DNA from: Brenneria sp. hezel4-2-4
Lineage (GTDB): Bacteria > Pseudomonadota > Gammaproteobacteria > Enterobacterales > Enterobacteriaceae
Reading direction: 5' to 3'
Assembly: GCF_013155275.1 (NCBI RefSeq)
Contig: NZ_JABJXS010000003.1
Location: 186,001 to 250,000, forward strand
DNA: 64,000 nucleotides
A program made the position numbers and the translations under genes. Of this stretch, positions 42,689-54,400 are shown piece after piece; position 1 is the first letter of the stretch; the number at the start of each line of letters is the position of its first letter. A model generated the notes under the pieces. The model saw only the letters and a program-made list of their open reading frames with translations, was not told the origin of the DNA and did not search any database.

Positions 42689-43903
42689 ATGGAATATAAA
42701 TTAGACGGAATTTCTTTATCATTGTTCTTTGGTTTTATCGGGATGGCCAGTTTCTCTTCACATGCCGCCGATACCCGCGTTGTCAAAATGCCAACGACGC
42801 CGGCCGCCTGTGCTGTCTTACAGTCTCAGGGCAGCATTGCGACTAAGGATATTCAGAAAGCGCTAAATTCTTGCTCTCAAGGCAAGGCGGTGAAATTGGC
42901 CGCCGGGGGTAAGTCTGCGGTCTTTCTCAGTGGTTCGATAACGATCCCTTCCGGTGTGAGCCTGTGGATAGATAAAGGCGTTACGTTACGGGCGGTTAAT
43001 AATGCGGCGGCTTTTAATGCAGGGTCTGGGACTTGCGGGACGTTGGACAATAGCGGCAAAGGTTGTTTGCCATTGATTAAAGTCAACGCTGCGCAAAACA
43101 GCGGCATTTATGGGCCGGGAACGATTGATGGGCAAGGGGGCGTCGCGCTTCAGGATAAAAAGGTCAGTTGGTGGGCGTTAGCGGCTAGTGCCAAAGTGAA
43201 AAAAATGAAGCAGAATGCTCCGCGTCTGATTCAGATTAACAAGAGTAAAAATTTTACGCTTTACAACGTTACACTGACTAATTCACCTAATTTCCATGTC
43301 GTATTCAGCGATAGCGATGGATTGACCGCCTGGAAAACCACGATTAAAACCCCCGCCACCGCAAGAAACACCGATGGTATCGATCCGATATCGTCGCAAA
43401 ACATCACCATTGCCTACAGCAATATTTCAACTGGCGACGATAACGTGGCGATAAAGGCGTACAGCGGAAGAGCGTCGGCGCAAAATATTTCTATCATTCA
43501 TAACCAGTTTGGCTCGGGACACGGGATGTCGATCGGCAGTGAAACCATGGGGGTATATGGCGTTCTGGTAGATGATTTAATCATGAATGGAACCACCAAC
43601 GGTTTACGAATAAAAAGCGATAAATCCGCTGCCGGCATAGTCAACGGCGTAACTTACAAAAACGTCACTATGACTAATGTGGCTAAGCCGATTGTCATTG
43701 ATACCGTTTATGAGCAAAAAAGCGGCAATACCGTTCCTGACTGGAGCGGAATAACCTTTACGAATGTCACATCTAAAACCAGTGGCGTGGTGGTGATTAA
43801 TGGCGAGAATGCTAAAAAGCCCATCGTGGTGACGATGAAGAATGTCACCTTGACCACGGACACCAAGTGGCAGGTCAAGAATGCCAAGGTAAATAAAATA
43901 TAA
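42689..43903 (+). CDS. pehA: Endo-polygalacturonase PehA (GH28), secreted
   Basis: Hydrolyses alpha-1,4 links in de-esterified pectin and causes maceration of plant tissue. It has 404 residues from the ATG 42689; the upstream TTG is less likely. The signal peptide ends near SSHAA (about residue 26), giving a secreted enzyme, in this family exported by the type II (Out) system. The right-handed beta-helix has the full GH28 catalytic set: NTDGID (D229), GDD (D250, D251), GHG (H278) and RIK (R307, K309). Subtracting 27 gives the numbering of the Pectobacterium enzyme (202, 223, 224, 251, 280, 282). It stands alone between unrelated genes. Confidence 0.97.
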   Translation: MEYKLDGISLSLFFGFIGMASFSSHAADTRVVKMPTTPAACAVLQSQGSIATKDIQKALNSCSQGKAVKLAAGGKSAVFLSGSITIPSGVSLWIDKGVTLRAVNNAAAFNAGSGTCGTLDNSGKGCLPLIKVNAAQNSGIYGPGTIDGQGGVALQDKKVSWWALAASAKVKKMKQNAPRLIQINKSKNFTLYNVTLTNSPNFHVVFSDSDGLTAWKTTIKTPATARNTDGIDPISSQNITIAYSNISTGDDNVAIKAYSGRASAQNISIIHNQFGSGHGMSIGSETMGVYGVLVDDLIMNGTTNGLRIKSDKSAAGIVNGVTYKNVTMTNVAKPIVIDTVYEQKSGNTVPDWSGITFTNVTSKTSGVVVINGENAKKPIVVTMKNVTLTTDTKWQVKNAKVNKI

Positions 43904-44225
43904 GTTAAACATAAAGTTGCTGTCTTTCGGCGCAGCCATGTTTTTATTGATGTATTAATAACAAGGTTCCTTTCCTGCCTCCGTCGGGGAGGGAACCGTC
44001 GGTCGATGTGTGATTCAACGATTGGCGATTAACTCTACCCCGGGCCGCATACGGCGCGCGCCTCATGCATTTTCCCGTGTATCTCACTCTGACAACAGCG
44101 ATGTCGTCGTCTGCCGAACCTTTATCCGCGGTACAACCGTGCCTTTATATGAGAATTATTCTTGATATCAACCCCCGGCATATTACACTGCGTGCGATTC
44201 CCATCATTATAGAGAACAGAATGTC
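43904..44225. other. Gap between pehA and yojI with a weak Fur-like site
   Basis: No gene seen. Just upstream of yojI, ATGAGAATTATTCTTGATA (44149-44167) resembles a Fur operator: the left half TGAGAAT is close to TGATAAT and the right half is poorer. An imperfect GGTTCC / GGAACC inverted repeat (43965-43997) after pehA has no T-run. Confidence 0.35.
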
Positions 44226-45872
44226 ATGGAGTTGCTTCGTATCGTTTATCAACAATACCGTTGGCCTTTTCTGGCCGTTATCTTATTAAGCATTGTCAGC
44301 GCCGCTCTGGGAATCGGCCTGATCGCGTTTATCAACGTGCAGTTGATTGAAACCGCCAACCAGTCTCTGGCCGTGCTGCCTCAGTTCCTGGGATTGCTGA
44401 TATTGCTGATGGCGGTGACGTTGGCTTCTCAATTGGCATTGACGGCGCTGGGGCACCATTTTGTCTATCAACTGCGCGGGCAGTTTATTAAACGTATTCT
44501 GGATACCAATATTGCGCGCATCGAACAGTTAGGGAATGCGCAATTGCTTGCCAGCCTTTCCAGCGACATTCGTAATATCACGCTTGCTTTTGTCCGCCTG
44601 CCGGAGTTGATTCAGGGGATAGTGTTAACGCTTGGCTCTGCGGTTTATCTGGCCTGGTTGTCGCCGAAAATGCTGGCCGTGACATCGCTGTGGATTACGA
44701 TCACCATTTGGGGCGGTTTTATCCTGGTTTCTCGCGTATACCATCATCTTACCCACGTGCGCGAAGCGGAAGATCGCCTCCAGAAAGATTATCAGATGGC
44801 GATTGAAGGACGTAAAGAGCTGGCGCTGAACCGTGAGCGGGCGCAAAAGCTGTATGAAGAGATTTATCAGGTCAACGCCCAGGACTACCGCCGGAATATC
44901 ATCCGGGCGGATACTTTCCATCTTAGCGCGGTGAACTGGTCCAACATCATGATGCTGGGCGCGATCGGCGCGGTGTTTTTTATGGCGAATAATCTGGGAT
45001 GGTCGGATACCAATGTCGCCGCGACCTATTCATTAACCCTGTTGTTTTTGCGTACCCCTTTGCTTCAGGCCGTCGGGGCATTACCCACGTTGATCAGCGC
45101 TCAGGTCGCGTTCAATAAATTAAACGGACTCAAGCTGGCCGACTACCGGCCTGAATTTCCTCCGGCAACCGCGCCAACTGGCTGGCAAACGCTGGAACTG
45201 CGCGATGTGGTGTTTCGTTACGCCGGCGCGGAATTTGAAGTCGGGCCAATAAATATGACCATCCGGCGCGGGGAGCTGGTTTATCTGATCGGCGGGAACG
45301 GCAGCGGCAAATCGACGCTGGCGATGCTGTTGACCGGCTTATACACTCCGGTATCCGGCGCTTTATTATTGGATAACCGGCCGATAACCGCAGCGACATT
45401 GCCCGATTATCAAAAACTGTTTTCCGCCGTCTTTACCGACTTCCATCTCTTCGGGCAAATGATCGGCCCGCAGGGGGCTACGCCTGATAGGGCGCTGATG
45501 GATGACTGGCTGGAACGGCTCAATATGCGCCAGAAACTCGAGCTGGATAATTATCGCGTGACGAATCTACAGCTCTCTCAGGGGCAGCGCAAACGCATCG
45601 CGCTGCTGCTGGCCGTGGTGGAACAGCGGGATATTCTGTTGCTGGACGAATGGGCCGCCGATCAGGATCCGCAATTTCGGCGGGTATTTTATCTCGAATT
45701 GCTGCCTCAGCTTCAGGCGCTGGGCAAAACGATTATCGCGATCAGTCATGACGATCGCTATTTTGAACACGCCGACCGCCTGCTTGAAATGCACAACGGC
45801 CAGCTATCGGAATTGACCGGCACCGCGCGCGCGCTGGCAAGTCAGGATGCCGTGGCGCAGATCAATCGATGA
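44226..45872 (+). CDS. yojI: YojI-type cyclic peptide exporter (ABC transporter)
   Basis: An inner-membrane half-transporter with a fused ATPase, 548 residues (E. coli YojI 547), near identical in the membrane core. E. coli YojI exports microcin J25 together with TolC. Six membrane segments cover about residues 13-290. The ATPase has Walker [10 protein letters not shown] (356-364), a divergent signature LSQGQ (450-454) in place of LSGGQ, and Walker [14 protein letters not shown]. No peptide synthetase or microcin gene is beside it. In E. coli yojI lies elsewhere, next to alkB-ada. Confidence 0.95.
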   Translation: MELLRIVYQQYRWPFLAVILLSIVSAALGIGLIAFINVQLIETANQSLAVLPQFLGLLILLMAVTLASQLALTALGHHFVYQLRGQFIKRILDTNIARIEQLGNAQLLASLSSDIRNITLAFVRLPELIQGIVLTLGSAVYLAWLSPKMLAVTSLWITITIWGGFILVSRVYHHLTHVREAEDRLQKDYQMAIEGRKELALNRERAQKLYEEIYQVNAQDYRRNIIRADTFHLSAVNWSNIMMLGAIGAVFFMANNLGWSDTNVAATYSLTLLFLRTPLLQAVGALPTLISAQVAFNKLNGLKLADYRPEFPPATAPTGWQTLELRDVVFRYAGAEFEVGPINMTIRRGELVYLIGGNGSGKSTLAMLLTGLYTPVSGALLLDNRPITAATLPDYQKLFSAVFTDFHLFGQMIGPQGATPDRALMDDWLERLNMRQKLELDNYRVTNLQLSQGQRKRIALLLAVVEQRDILLLDEWAADQDPQFRRVFYLELLPQLQALGKTIIAISHDDRYFEHADRLLEMHNGQLSELTGTARALASQDAVAQINR

Positions 45873-46072
45873 GCCGATAGAGCAAAAATATAATCTATGC
45901 CAATGATATTATACGCAAAGCTATACAGTCAGCGAGCGCTGGGGCATGATAAGCGCCAATGTCGGCCGTCTGCTGGCAGAAAGGATCGTTCCATTACTCA
46001 CAGGCGGCGTTCGGGTGCGGATCAAGTCGTGTCGAAATGGCTGCCGTTTAACATATTGGGTTGGTATAGGTT

Positions 46073-47122
46073 ATGAAAAGGATATTTAATTCACTGTTTG
46101 TGGTGATTGTTGTTTGTTTTTCTACTCTGTCGCCTGCGGCGGAAAACCTGCCTAACATTGTGATCCTGGCAACCGGCGGGACAATAGCGGGTTCTGCGGC
46201 AGCCAATACACAAACGACAGGTTATAAAGCGGGGGCGTTGGGCGTGGATACGCTGATCAATGCCGTGCCGGAACTGAAAACGCTTGCCAATATTTCAGGT
46301 GAACAAATCTCCAATATCGGCAGTGAAAACATGACCAGCGACGTTTTGCTGAAGCTGAGTAAAAGAGTCAATGAACTGCTGGCGCGCAGCGATGTGGATG
46401 GCGTGGTTATCACTCATGGTACGGATACGCTTGATGAATCCCCCTATTTTCTGAACCTGACGGTAAAAAGCGACAAACCGGTGGTGTTCGCCGCGGCGAT
46501 GCGTCCGGCGACGTCAATCAGCGCTGATGGCCCGATGAATCTGTACGGCGCGGTTAAAGTGGCGGCGGATAAAAACGCGCGTAGCCGTGGCGTTATGGTG
46601 GTGCTGAACGATCGTATCGGTTCTGCCCGCTTTATCACCAAAACCAATGCTTCCACGCTGGATACCTTTAAGGCGCCGGAAGAAGGCTACCTGGGGGTGA
46701 TTATCGGTAACAAGGTCTATTTCCAGAATCGTCTGGATAAAATTCATACCACCCGTTCCGTCTTCGATGTCGCCAACCTGGAAAAACTGCCGGCAGTAGA
46801 TATTATTTACGGATATCAGGATGATCCTGAATATATGTATGATGCGGCGCTGGCGCATGGCGTGAAGGGCATTGTCTATGCCGGTATGGGGGCGGGTACG
46901 GTGTCTAAACGCAGCGACGCGGGTATCCGCAAAGCAGAGAGTAAAGGCGTGGTCGTGGTTCGCGCCAGCCGTACCGGCAGCGGCATTGTCCCGCCGGATG
47001 CTTCCCAGCCAGGGCTGGTCGCCGATTCGCTGAATCCGGCTAAATCTCGTATTCTGTTGATGCTGGCGCTGACGAAAACCACGAATCCGGCAGTGATTCA
47101 GGAATATTTCCACACATACTGA
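46073..47122 (+). CDS. ansB: Periplasmic type II L-asparaginase
   Basis: Converts asparagine to aspartate and ammonia with high affinity. It has 349 residues, with signal peptide 1-23 and cleavage before ENLPN. The active-site threonines are T37 in ATGGTIAGS and T117 with D118 in [10 protein letters not shown]. The Ser/Glu substrate loop [10 protein letters not shown] and the [13 protein letters not shown] segment are present. No clear CRP or FNR operator was found upstream, unlike E. coli ansB. It ends at a strong terminator. Confidence 0.95.
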   Translation: MKRIFNSLFVVIVVCFSTLSPAAENLPNIVILATGGTIAGSAAANTQTTGYKAGALGVDTLINAVPELKTLANISGEQISNIGSENMTSDVLLKLSKRVNELLARSDVDGVVITHGTDTLDESPYFLNLTVKSDKPVVFAAAMRPATSISADGPMNLYGAVKVAADKNARSRGVMVVLNDRIGSARFITKTNASTLDTFKAPEEGYLGVIIGNKVYFQNRLDKIHTTRSVFDVANLEKLPAVDIIYGYQDDPEYMYDAALAHGVKGIVYAGMGAGTVSKRSDAGIRKAESKGVVVVRASRTGSGIVPPDASQPGLVADSLNPAKSRILLMLALTKTTNPAVIQEYFHTY

Positions 47123-47145
47123 TATCGACGTCGGTGAAAAACGAT

Positions 47146-47175
47146 AGCCCCGTTATATCGATTACGGGGCTTTTT
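47146..47175 (+). terminator. Terminator after ansB
   Basis: AGCCCCGT / ACGGGGCT with a 10-base loop is followed by TTTTTCTTT. Confidence 0.92.
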
Positions 47176-47303
47176 CTTTGCGAAGCGGCTTTCATATCCG
47201 TGAATTTTATCGGTATGATTCATCCCTCGACAGAGTGGGTAATCCCGGCGGCGGTATCATGATGTTCAGAACGGGCTTGGTGAAAATAAGGATACGTCAT
47301 TAG

Positions 47304-47825
47304 ATGACACAACCCATTTTTATGGTTGGCGCCAGAGGCTGTGGTAAAACCACCGTAGGAAACCGACTGGCTCAGGCGTTGGGATATGATTTTGTCGATA
47401 CCGACCTGTTTATGCAGCAGAGCAGTCAGATGACGGTTGCCGACGTTGTGGCGCAGGAGGGATGGCACGGTTTTCGTCAACGGGAAAGCCGGGCATTGCA
47501 GGATGTGACCGCCCGACGTCGCGTGGTCGCCACCGGTGGTGGAATGGTGCTGTCCGAGTCGAACCGACGCTTTATGAGCGGCAAAGGTTCGGTCATTTAT
47601 CTCCATGCCCCCGCCGAATTACTGGCCCGGCGCCTGGAAGCCAGCCCGCAGGATCATCAGCGGCCTACCCTGACCGGGCGCCCCATCGCGGAAGAAATGG
47701 CGGACGTACTGGCCGCCCGCGAGGCGCTCTACCGCGAAGTCGCTCATCATGTCATTGATGCGAGGCAAGATCCGGCCGCTATCGTGGCGAATGTGATGCG
47801 AATTCTGCGATTGTCGGCGGCCTAG
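47304..47825 (+). CDS. aroL: Shikimate kinase 2
   Basis: Phosphorylates shikimate at O3 in the aromatic amino acid route. It has 173 residues (E. coli AroL 174). The P-loop [11 protein letters not shown] is at residues 8-18, with the shikimate-binding DTD (about 33-35) and the GGG of ATGGGMVL. The lid RPTLTGRPI is present. In E. coli yaiA and aroM follow; here ppnP follows directly. No clear TyrR or TrpR box was identified in the short upstream gap. Confidence 0.95.
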   Translation: MTQPIFMVGARGCGKTTVGNRLAQALGYDFVDTDLFMQQSSQMTVADVVAQEGWHGFRQRESRALQDVTARRRVVATGGGMVLSESNRRFMSGKGSVIYLHAPAELLARRLEASPQDHQRPTLTGRPIAEEMADVLAAREALYREVAHHVIDARQDPAAIVANVMRILRLSAA

Positions 47826-47966
47826 TCCAGGCATTTTCCTGAATGGCTAAAATAATCGCCAGTCGATGCTACCGGCAACGCACTTTCGTTGAATAGATAG
47901 TGACAACGGCGCTGTTCTCCTTTTAAGATGAATTTTCTAGGTTTTTTCGACTATAGGTGCCGCGCT

Positions 47967-48251
47967 ATGCTGAAGGTAAACGAGTATTTTGCAGGGAAAG
48001 TGAAATCTATTGGTTTTGACAGCGGCAGTATCGGCCGTGCCAGTGTCGGGGTCATGGAAGAGGGAACATATACGTTCGGTACGGGTCAAGCCGAAGAGAT
48101 GACGGTGATTACCGGTGCTTTGAAGGTTTTGTTGCCGGGGGCGCCTGACTGGCAGGTTTTTATGCCGGGCGATTCGTTTTTTGTTCCGGCGCAGAGTGAA
48201 TTCAACTTACAGGTCGCCGAAGACACGTCTTATTTGTGTAAATACCTGTAG
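47967..48251 (+). CDS. ppnP: Pyrimidine/purine nucleoside phosphorylase PpnP (YaiE)
   Basis: A small cupin enzyme that phosphorolyses many nucleosides. It has 94 residues, equal to E. coli when started at the ATG 47967 (MLKVNEYF); the upstream frame is rejected. Nearly the whole E. coli sequence pattern is kept ([43 protein letters not shown]). Confidence 0.95.
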   Translation: MLKVNEYFAGKVKSIGFDSGSIGRASVGVMEEGTYTFGTGQAEEMTVITGALKVLLPGAPDWQVFMPGDSFFVPAQSEFNLQVAEDTSYLCKYL

Positions 48252-48491
48252 TCATCCACGTTTAATTTAGTTTCTTATTCAAGGCTGCTTTTCGTGCTTC
48301 AGGGGAGCAGCTTTCCTTGTTATGAGCAATAAGTTTTATATACCGCGAGTATTAAAACTTTTGATGAAATCAGCTGACTTTCGGCCGTCGCTTGAACCTT
48401 AATGACCCATATTTGTTTTAAATCCGGCAGAACATACTAGCGTTTTCTTATTCGTTTCCTGATAAATTCCCGCTCATGTTTGTGAGCCACC

Positions 48492-48518
48492 TCAAGTTTT
48501 ATTTCCTTGTGCCGTTAT
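48492..48518 (+). promoter_or_regulatory. Sigma-28 (FliA) type promoter of the chemoreceptor gene
   Basis: TCAAGTTT, an 11-base spacer and GCCGTTAT match the flagellar class 3 consensus TMAAGTTT-N11-GCCGATAA with two mismatches in the -10 part. It ends 34 bases before the ATG of the chemoreceptor gene. Confidence 0.75.
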
Positions 48519-48552
48519 GATTTGCATAACCTTTCCATGCTAAGAGCTTGCT

Positions 48553-50343
48553 ATGCTGAAAACGACACGAGCCAGAATTCTAACGGCCTGTACGGCAATT
48601 GTTGTACTTTCTCTCGCCATTAACACTTTTCTTAATTACACCATAGCCGATAATTCTAATGAGGAATCCATCGACAACATGCTGCATGCGATTGCGGCCA
48701 GCCACAGCATGGCGATCGGCGAGTGGGTGGAATCTAAAACCCAGATGGTAACCGCCCTCAACGACAGCGTACTGACCGATGATGATCCGGTTCCTGTGTT
48801 TAAGCAGATCGCCGCCTCAGGCGGGTTCATCAATGTTTACATGGGATACGAGGATAAAACGGCGAAGTTTTCCGACTCCGTCGGGATCCCCGCTGATTAC
48901 GATCCGACCATCCGTCCCTGGTATCAGCAGGCGGTAAGGGAAAGAAAACCGATTGTCACCGCGCCTTATGTTGATGTGTCGACCAAAGAACTGATCGTTT
49001 CTTTCGCGGCTCCGGTTATGGATGGCGGCACGGTCAAGGGGGTGCTGGGCAGCGATCTGACGATGCAGAATGTGATCGAAAACGTGAAGTCAATTCATCC
49101 GACGCCGTCGAGTTTTGGCGTATTGATTGCCCGCGACGGCACCATCATCGCCCACCCGGATGAAAAACTGACGTTGAAGAATATTACTGATATCGCATCG
49201 GGTATCGATCTGAGTACGGTGCAGGCGTCAAAAGATCCGCTTGATGTTGATTTTGGCGGCGCCACGAAGATGGTTCTCGCCCAGCCTATTCGCGGCACCG
49301 ACTGGACTATGCTGGTGGCGCTGGATAAAACCGAAGCCACCGCAGGCATGCGTTCTTTGCTGTTTACCTCTGTCGGGACGCTGCTGTTGATTGCTTTACT
49401 CGGGTCATTGGTGATTGGGGTCATGATTACGTCCACGCTGAAGCGTTTGCTGCTGATTCGTGATGCGATGGACGACATCAGCAACGGCAACAACGATCTG
49501 ACCCAGCGCCTGCCGGATGAAGGGCAGGATGAGGTGGCGCAGATCGCCCGTTCGTTTAATACCTTTATCGACAAGCTCAGTGTGGTGATGATTCAGATCC
49601 GTGATATCAGCTCCTCGCTACAGCTGGCGGCGGATGAAATATCAGCCGGCAATAATGACCTGTCGTCGCGCACCGAGTCTGCGGCTTCCAGCATTCAGCA
49701 AACGGCCGCGGCGTTAGAGCAGATTTCCGCAACGGTGACGCAGTCCGCCAGCTCGGCGCAGCAGGTTAATCAGCAAGCGCTGCTGCTGTCGAAGGATGCG
49801 AGCAGCGGCGGGAAAGTGGTGTCTGATGTGATTGTGACGATGGACGATATCGTGGTCGCGTCGGGTAAAATCGGCGATATCATCGGCGTAATTGACGGCA
49901 TTGCCTTCCAGACCAATATTCTGGCGCTGAATGCGGCGGTGGAAGCGGCTCGCGCGGGCGAGCAGGGGCGCGGTTTCGCGGTGGTGGCGGGGGAGGTGCG
50001 CAGTCTGGCGCAGCGTAGCGCCCAGGCGGCGAAAGAGATTAAAGGCCTGATCGAGTCGACCGTCGACAGCGTCGCCTCCGGCTCGTCCCAGGTTCGTCAG
50101 GCCAGCAATACCATGAACGAAATTGTGGGCGGCGTATCAACGGTAACGACGGTGATGTCTGAAATCACCCATGCGGCGGATGAGCAAATGCGCGGCATCC
50201 ATGAAATCAATCAGGCGGTGGCGCAGTTGGATTCAATGGTGCAGCAGAACGCGGCGTTGGTTCAGGAGTCAGCCGCGGCGTCGGCGGCCTTACAGTCGCA
50301 GGCGGAAGATTTGAACGCGGTGATCGGGCACTTCAAAGTGTAA
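48553..50343 (+). CDS. Methyl-accepting chemotaxis protein with dCache sensor
   Basis: A 596-residue membrane receptor. The first membrane segment is about residues 8-29. A large periplasmic domain to about 268 has dCache features ([24 protein letters not shown] and a second [10 protein letters not shown] half), typical of receptors for amino acids or other small polar ligands. A second membrane segment (about 270-293), HAMP (about 294-347) and a full signalling domain follow, with hairpin tip sequence near 475-505. It lacks the C-terminal pentapeptide tether for CheR. It is inserted between ppnP and rdgC compared with E. coli. Confidence 0.93.
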   Translation: MLKTTRARILTACTAIVVLSLAINTFLNYTIADNSNEESIDNMLHAIAASHSMAIGEWVESKTQMVTALNDSVLTDDDPVPVFKQIAASGGFINVYMGYEDKTAKFSDSVGIPADYDPTIRPWYQQAVRERKPIVTAPYVDVSTKELIVSFAAPVMDGGTVKGVLGSDLTMQNVIENVKSIHPTPSSFGVLIARDGTIIAHPDEKLTLKNITDIASGIDLSTVQASKDPLDVDFGGATKMVLAQPIRGTDWTMLVALDKTEATAGMRSLLFTSVGTLLLIALLGSLVIGVMITSTLKRLLLIRDAMDDISNGNNDLTQRLPDEGQDEVAQIARSFNTFIDKLSVVMIQIRDISSSLQLAADEISAGNNDLSSRTESAASSIQQTAAALEQISATVTQSASSAQQVNQQALLLSKDASSGGKVVSDVIVTMDDIVVASGKIGDIIGVIDGIAFQTNILALNAAVEAARAGEQGRGFAVVAGEVRSLAQRSAQAAKEIKGLIESTVDSVASGSSQVRQASNTMNEIVGGVSTVTTVMSEITHAADEQMRGIHEINQAVAQLDSMVQQNAALVQESAAASAALQSQAEDLNAVIGHFKV

Positions 50344-50350
50344 TCAGGCG

Positions 50351-50378
50351 GCCCCCCGCCGCCGTCGCGGCGGGGGGC
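50351..50378. terminator. Strong GC hairpin between the chemoreceptor gene and rdgC
   Basis: A perfect 12-bp all-GC stem (GCCCCCCGCCGC / GCGGCGGGGGGC) with loop CGTC lies between converging genes. There is no T-run on either strand, so it may act as a roadblock or stability hairpin and not as a standard terminator. Confidence 0.6.
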
Positions 50379-50399
50379 GCAATGGCGTAAACGCTGAAA

Positions 50400-51311
50400 T
50401 CAGCGTTGCGCTTCCCCGCCCAGGGCCTCGATCAGATTGCTGATTAGCGCCGCCAGTTCGCTGGTCATCAAAATAAAATCGGCATCGAAGCGTTGCGCGA
50501 AATCATCCCGATCGATATCGTCGTTCTGGTCGCGCAACGTATCCGCAAACTTCAGTCGTTTTAGCGAACCATCGTCCGACAGCACCAGTTGAATGCGTTC
50601 CTGCCAGTCCAGCGCCAGTTTGGTGACCAGCTTGCCCGCCTCAATGTGCACGGCAATTTCGTCACTGACCAGATCCTGTTTTTTGCAACGGATCACGCCG
50701 CCATCTTCCAGAATCGCTTTCAGCTCGGCTTCATCCTGTAAAGCGAAACCCGCGGGCGGTTCGCCGGCGCGCACCCATTCGGTCATTGTCAGTTCGATCG
50801 GGTTTTCCATGGTCAGTGGAACCACCGGCAGCGAGCCCAGCGTTTTACGCAATAATGCCAGCGTGTCTTCCGCTTTTTTGGCGCTGGCGGCATCGACCAT
50901 GATCAAACCGTTGACGGTATCGATCCACAACCAGACTTGGCTGAAACGGCTGAATGCGCGCGGCAGCAGGCTATGCAGCACTTCGTCTTTCAGGGCGTCT
51001 TTTTCGGTTTTCTTCAGCTTGCGGTGTTGTTCCGCCTCCAGCCGCTCGATTTTGGCCTGCAATGTCTGCTTGATAACCGGCGAGGGCAGGATTTTCTCTT
51101 CTTTACGGGCGCAGATAACGATCTGCCCGTTAACCACATGCGTTAAGGCATCGCTGTGGGAACCCATTGGCGACACCCAACCCGTCTTCATCATGTCCTG
51201 ACTGCCGCACGGCGTAAAAGCAAAGGCGCTTAACTGGTTTTCCATCTCATCCGCAGATAAAACGTTTTCCCGATTTAAGCGGTAAATCATTAAATTTTTA
51301 AACCACAGCAT
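50400..51311 (-). CDS. rdgC: Recombination-associated protein RdgC
   Basis: A non-specific DNA-binding protein that forms a ring dimer around double-stranded DNA and limits RecA function at unwanted sites. It has 303 residues as in E. coli. The N-terminus [14 protein letters not shown] and the central [17 protein letters not shown] are conserved. It lies next to sbcCD; in E. coli mak and araJ lie between, and they are missing here. Confidence 0.97.
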   Translation of the reverse strand: MLWFKNLMIYRLNRENVLSADEMENQLSAFAFTPCGSQDMMKTGWVSPMGSHSDALTHVVNGQIVICARKEEKILPSPVIKQTLQAKIERLEAEQHRKLKKTEKDALKDEVLHSLLPRAFSRFSQVWLWIDTVNGLIMVDAASAKKAEDTLALLRKTLGSLPVVPLTMENPIELTMTEWVRAGEPPAGFALQDEAELKAILEDGGVIRCKKQDLVSDEIAVHIEAGKLVTKLALDWQERIQLVLSDDGSLKRLKFADTLRDQNDDIDRDDFAQRFDADFILMTSELAALISNLIEALGGEAQR

Positions 51312-51432
51312 GGCGTTATCCCTGACTGGGCGTGCAAGCTTGCACGCAGGTTCATTGATGCAGCGCGCATGATAACGAATTCAGCCGGATCATGTTGCAT
51401 AAAATAAGATTGATCGGCGGCCAGAACGTCGG

Positions 51433-54400
51433 CTACACCGCAAATTCCGGCGCTAACCGGCTGATGCCTAAGCCATTAACCTTGGCGACCTTGATCTGCA
51501 CCGGAATGCGCTCTTTCATGGCCTCGACGTGGCTGATTACCCCGATGGTTTTACCGGCGGCGTTGAGGTTATCCAGCGCGTCCAGTGCGGTATCCAGCGT
51601 TTCGGCGTCCAGCGTGCCGAAGCCTTCATCCAGAAACAGCGAGTCGATACTGGTTTTATTACTCACCAGGTCGGAGAGCGCCAACGCCAGCGCCAGACTG
51701 ACCAGAAAGCTTTCTCCGCCGGAAAGCGTGCGGGTATCCCTTAGCGCATCGGCCTGCCAGGTATCCACGATCTGTAACTTCAACTCGTCATTGGCCTGAC
51801 GTTGCAACAGATAGCGCCCGTGCAGACGGGCGAGTTGCAGGTTGGCCAGATACACCAGATGATCCAGCGTCAGTCCTTGCGCGAATTTGCGGAACTTATC
51901 GCCTTTCTGCGAGCCGATAAGTTCGTTCAGACAGCTCCAGTCGTCATAGTGCTGCTGGCTATGGGCGATTTCGGCCAGCAGCGCCTGCTGATTCTGGCGG
52001 TGGCGTTGGTCGGTGGTGAGCTGCTGACGGATTTCCCCCTGCTGCTGAAGGTTGGTTTTCAGTCTTTCGCTCAATTCGAGCAGTCTTTGTTGCAGAGCGA
52101 GCGGGGTTTCCTCTGCCGCCAGCGTTTCCGGGCGCTGTTGTTGGTGCCGGTTCAGGAGCTGCTCCGCCTGTTGATAAAGGGCGGCGGCCTGTTGCCATTC
52201 CCGGTGCAGTTTTTCCTTCCGGTCGCGCAGTTCGTCGCGCTCTTGTTCATTCAGTAAGGCGCGTTTAAACGCCGGTTCATCGGCAAAAATACTGTCCTGT
52301 AACGCCTGAGCGAAGCTCAGCGCGGCTTGCTGATGCAATGCCGCCACGCGGGTCTGCTGCTGCTGTACCCCTGTCAACTCGCCGGTTAAGCGGCTGAGTG
52401 CCGACTCCGCCTGCTGGCGTTGCGCCTGAGTCTGTTGACTGGTTTGCTCGTGCTGTTGGCTTTGCAGCCGCAACTGATTGCCGACCTCGGCCGTCTGCCG
52501 ATCGCCGAACAACTGTCGCCGCTGCCGCTGACATTCCTCCAGCGTTTTGAGATGCGCCGCCTGTTGTTGTCGTAAGGCCGATAGCTGTTGTTCGGTCTCG
52601 GCAATGGATTTCGTGAGATGCTGCCGTTCCGCTTCCAATGCCGTCTGGCTATTGATTAACCGCTGTTGTTCCTGCTCGGCGTCTTTCCATACCTGCCACT
52701 CTTCAGCGCGTTGCTTCAGCCAGGCTGATTGCTCCGCCGGATCCGGTACGGTCAGGTCAAACCCGGCCAGCGTGTTTTCCATCTCCTGCTGATGCTGTGT
52801 TTGCTGTTGCTGCGTCTCTTGCAGTGCTCGTTGGAGGTCATCCTGGGCATTTTTCAGCGTTTGCCGCTGCTGGGTATTGAGCGCTATCTGCTGTAGGGTG
52901 CGTTGCAGCAGTGCATCCGCATGAGTCAGTGAATCCTTACTTTCCTGCCATTGCCGCTGTGCCTGCTCACGCACTGAAATCTGTTGCTGGAGCTGCTGTT
53001 CCGATGCTTCACGTTGCGTCAGCCAATCGGCCACCTCGGCGGTCTGTTGCGGCGCGTAATCTACTTGTAAGCGCTTACTGACATCCTGCCACTGTTGCAG
53101 CAAGGTCTGGTATTCCTCGTCCTGCTGGGTGCGTTCGCTCAGCAACCGTTGATGCTGTTGCCGTAATGCAACCAAGGTGGCGTCAGTCTGCGTCAGCTCG
53201 CTTTCCAGGCGGCTGACTTCCTGACTCAACTGTAATAGGCGTTGCTCGGTTTCCGACGGTTGCAGCGCCTGATAACGCTCAACCGCCGGATGGTGGGTGG
53301 AGCCGCAGAGGGGGCAAGCCTCACCCGCCTGTAGCCGGGTTCTTTCTGCTTCCAGCCGAACGATGCGCATTTCCAACTGATGGTTTTTATCCACCTCGGC
53401 CAGATATTCACGGCGCTGCTCGCAGGTTTTACGCTGTTGCCGTTGTTGCGCTTCCTGTTGTCCGATCTGTTCCCGTATCTGGTCGCACTGTGTGTCCAGT
53501 TGCCGCCTGCGGGCGTCAACGCCATGAAACAATGCGCTGATGGTGGACAACTGCTGGCGCGCGGGGCGTTGCGTAATCGACTGGCTAAGCTGCTGATGTA
53601 AAACAGTGATGGGCTGTTGCGCTTCCTGTTCCTGCATTGCTTGCTGATGTTGCGCGAACTGCCGCTGGGCGTTATCGACGTCCGTCTGCTGTCGGGTTCG
53701 CTGCGTGGCTGACTGAGCCGCGTTATTCTCCAGCGTTGCAGCTTGCAAAGCGTACTGCGACTGCTTTTGCGTCAGGTTTATGCAGTCTTCCCCAAGCTGT
53801 TGCAGCCGCTGAAACTGCGTGCGCCACAGGGAAAGATATTCCCCCCAGCGCTGATGATGCGGGTGCTGCTGGCGATAGTCCCGTAACTGCTCAAGCCGTT
53901 GCTGAGCAAGCCGGTACTGCTGTTCCGTCTGCGTCAGCTTAAGCCGGTCGGCTTGCTGGCGCGTTTGCGATTGATCCAGATCGCGCTGCTGTTTCTCTGT
54001 CTGCTGTTGCAGGGTTTGGATCTGGTGATCCAGCGGCATGACGCGTTCACCGATCAGCGTCTCCTGCTGCTGACGGTAATCCGCGTGCTGACGCAGGGTT
54101 TGTATGGCGTGTTCTTCCTGTCGGCGGAGTGTCTCCACGGCGGTTAGCTGCGTTTGCTGCTGTTCCTTCAGGCGGGCAATGTGCTGTAACAGCGAGTCGG
54201 ACTCCAACTGGTAACGTTCTTTCTCCTGCTGGAGCGGCCTGAGTTTTTCCGCCGGTTCATTTTGCGCCAGCCGTTCGAGCGCAGGCTGGGCCTGCCGGAT
54301 GGCCGTTTCCGCCGCCGTACGTTGTTCCTGGCTGGTGGTCAGCGATTGTTGGTACTGCTCCCGCTGTTCAAACCAGCGTTGATGAGTCAGCGCTTGCTCA

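Noticed and set aside
45947-46084. Short ORF (MISANVGRLLAERIVPLL...) between yojI and ansB
   Set aside because: It overlaps the ansB start and has no ribosome binding site or recognised family. It could be a remnant but cannot be supported.
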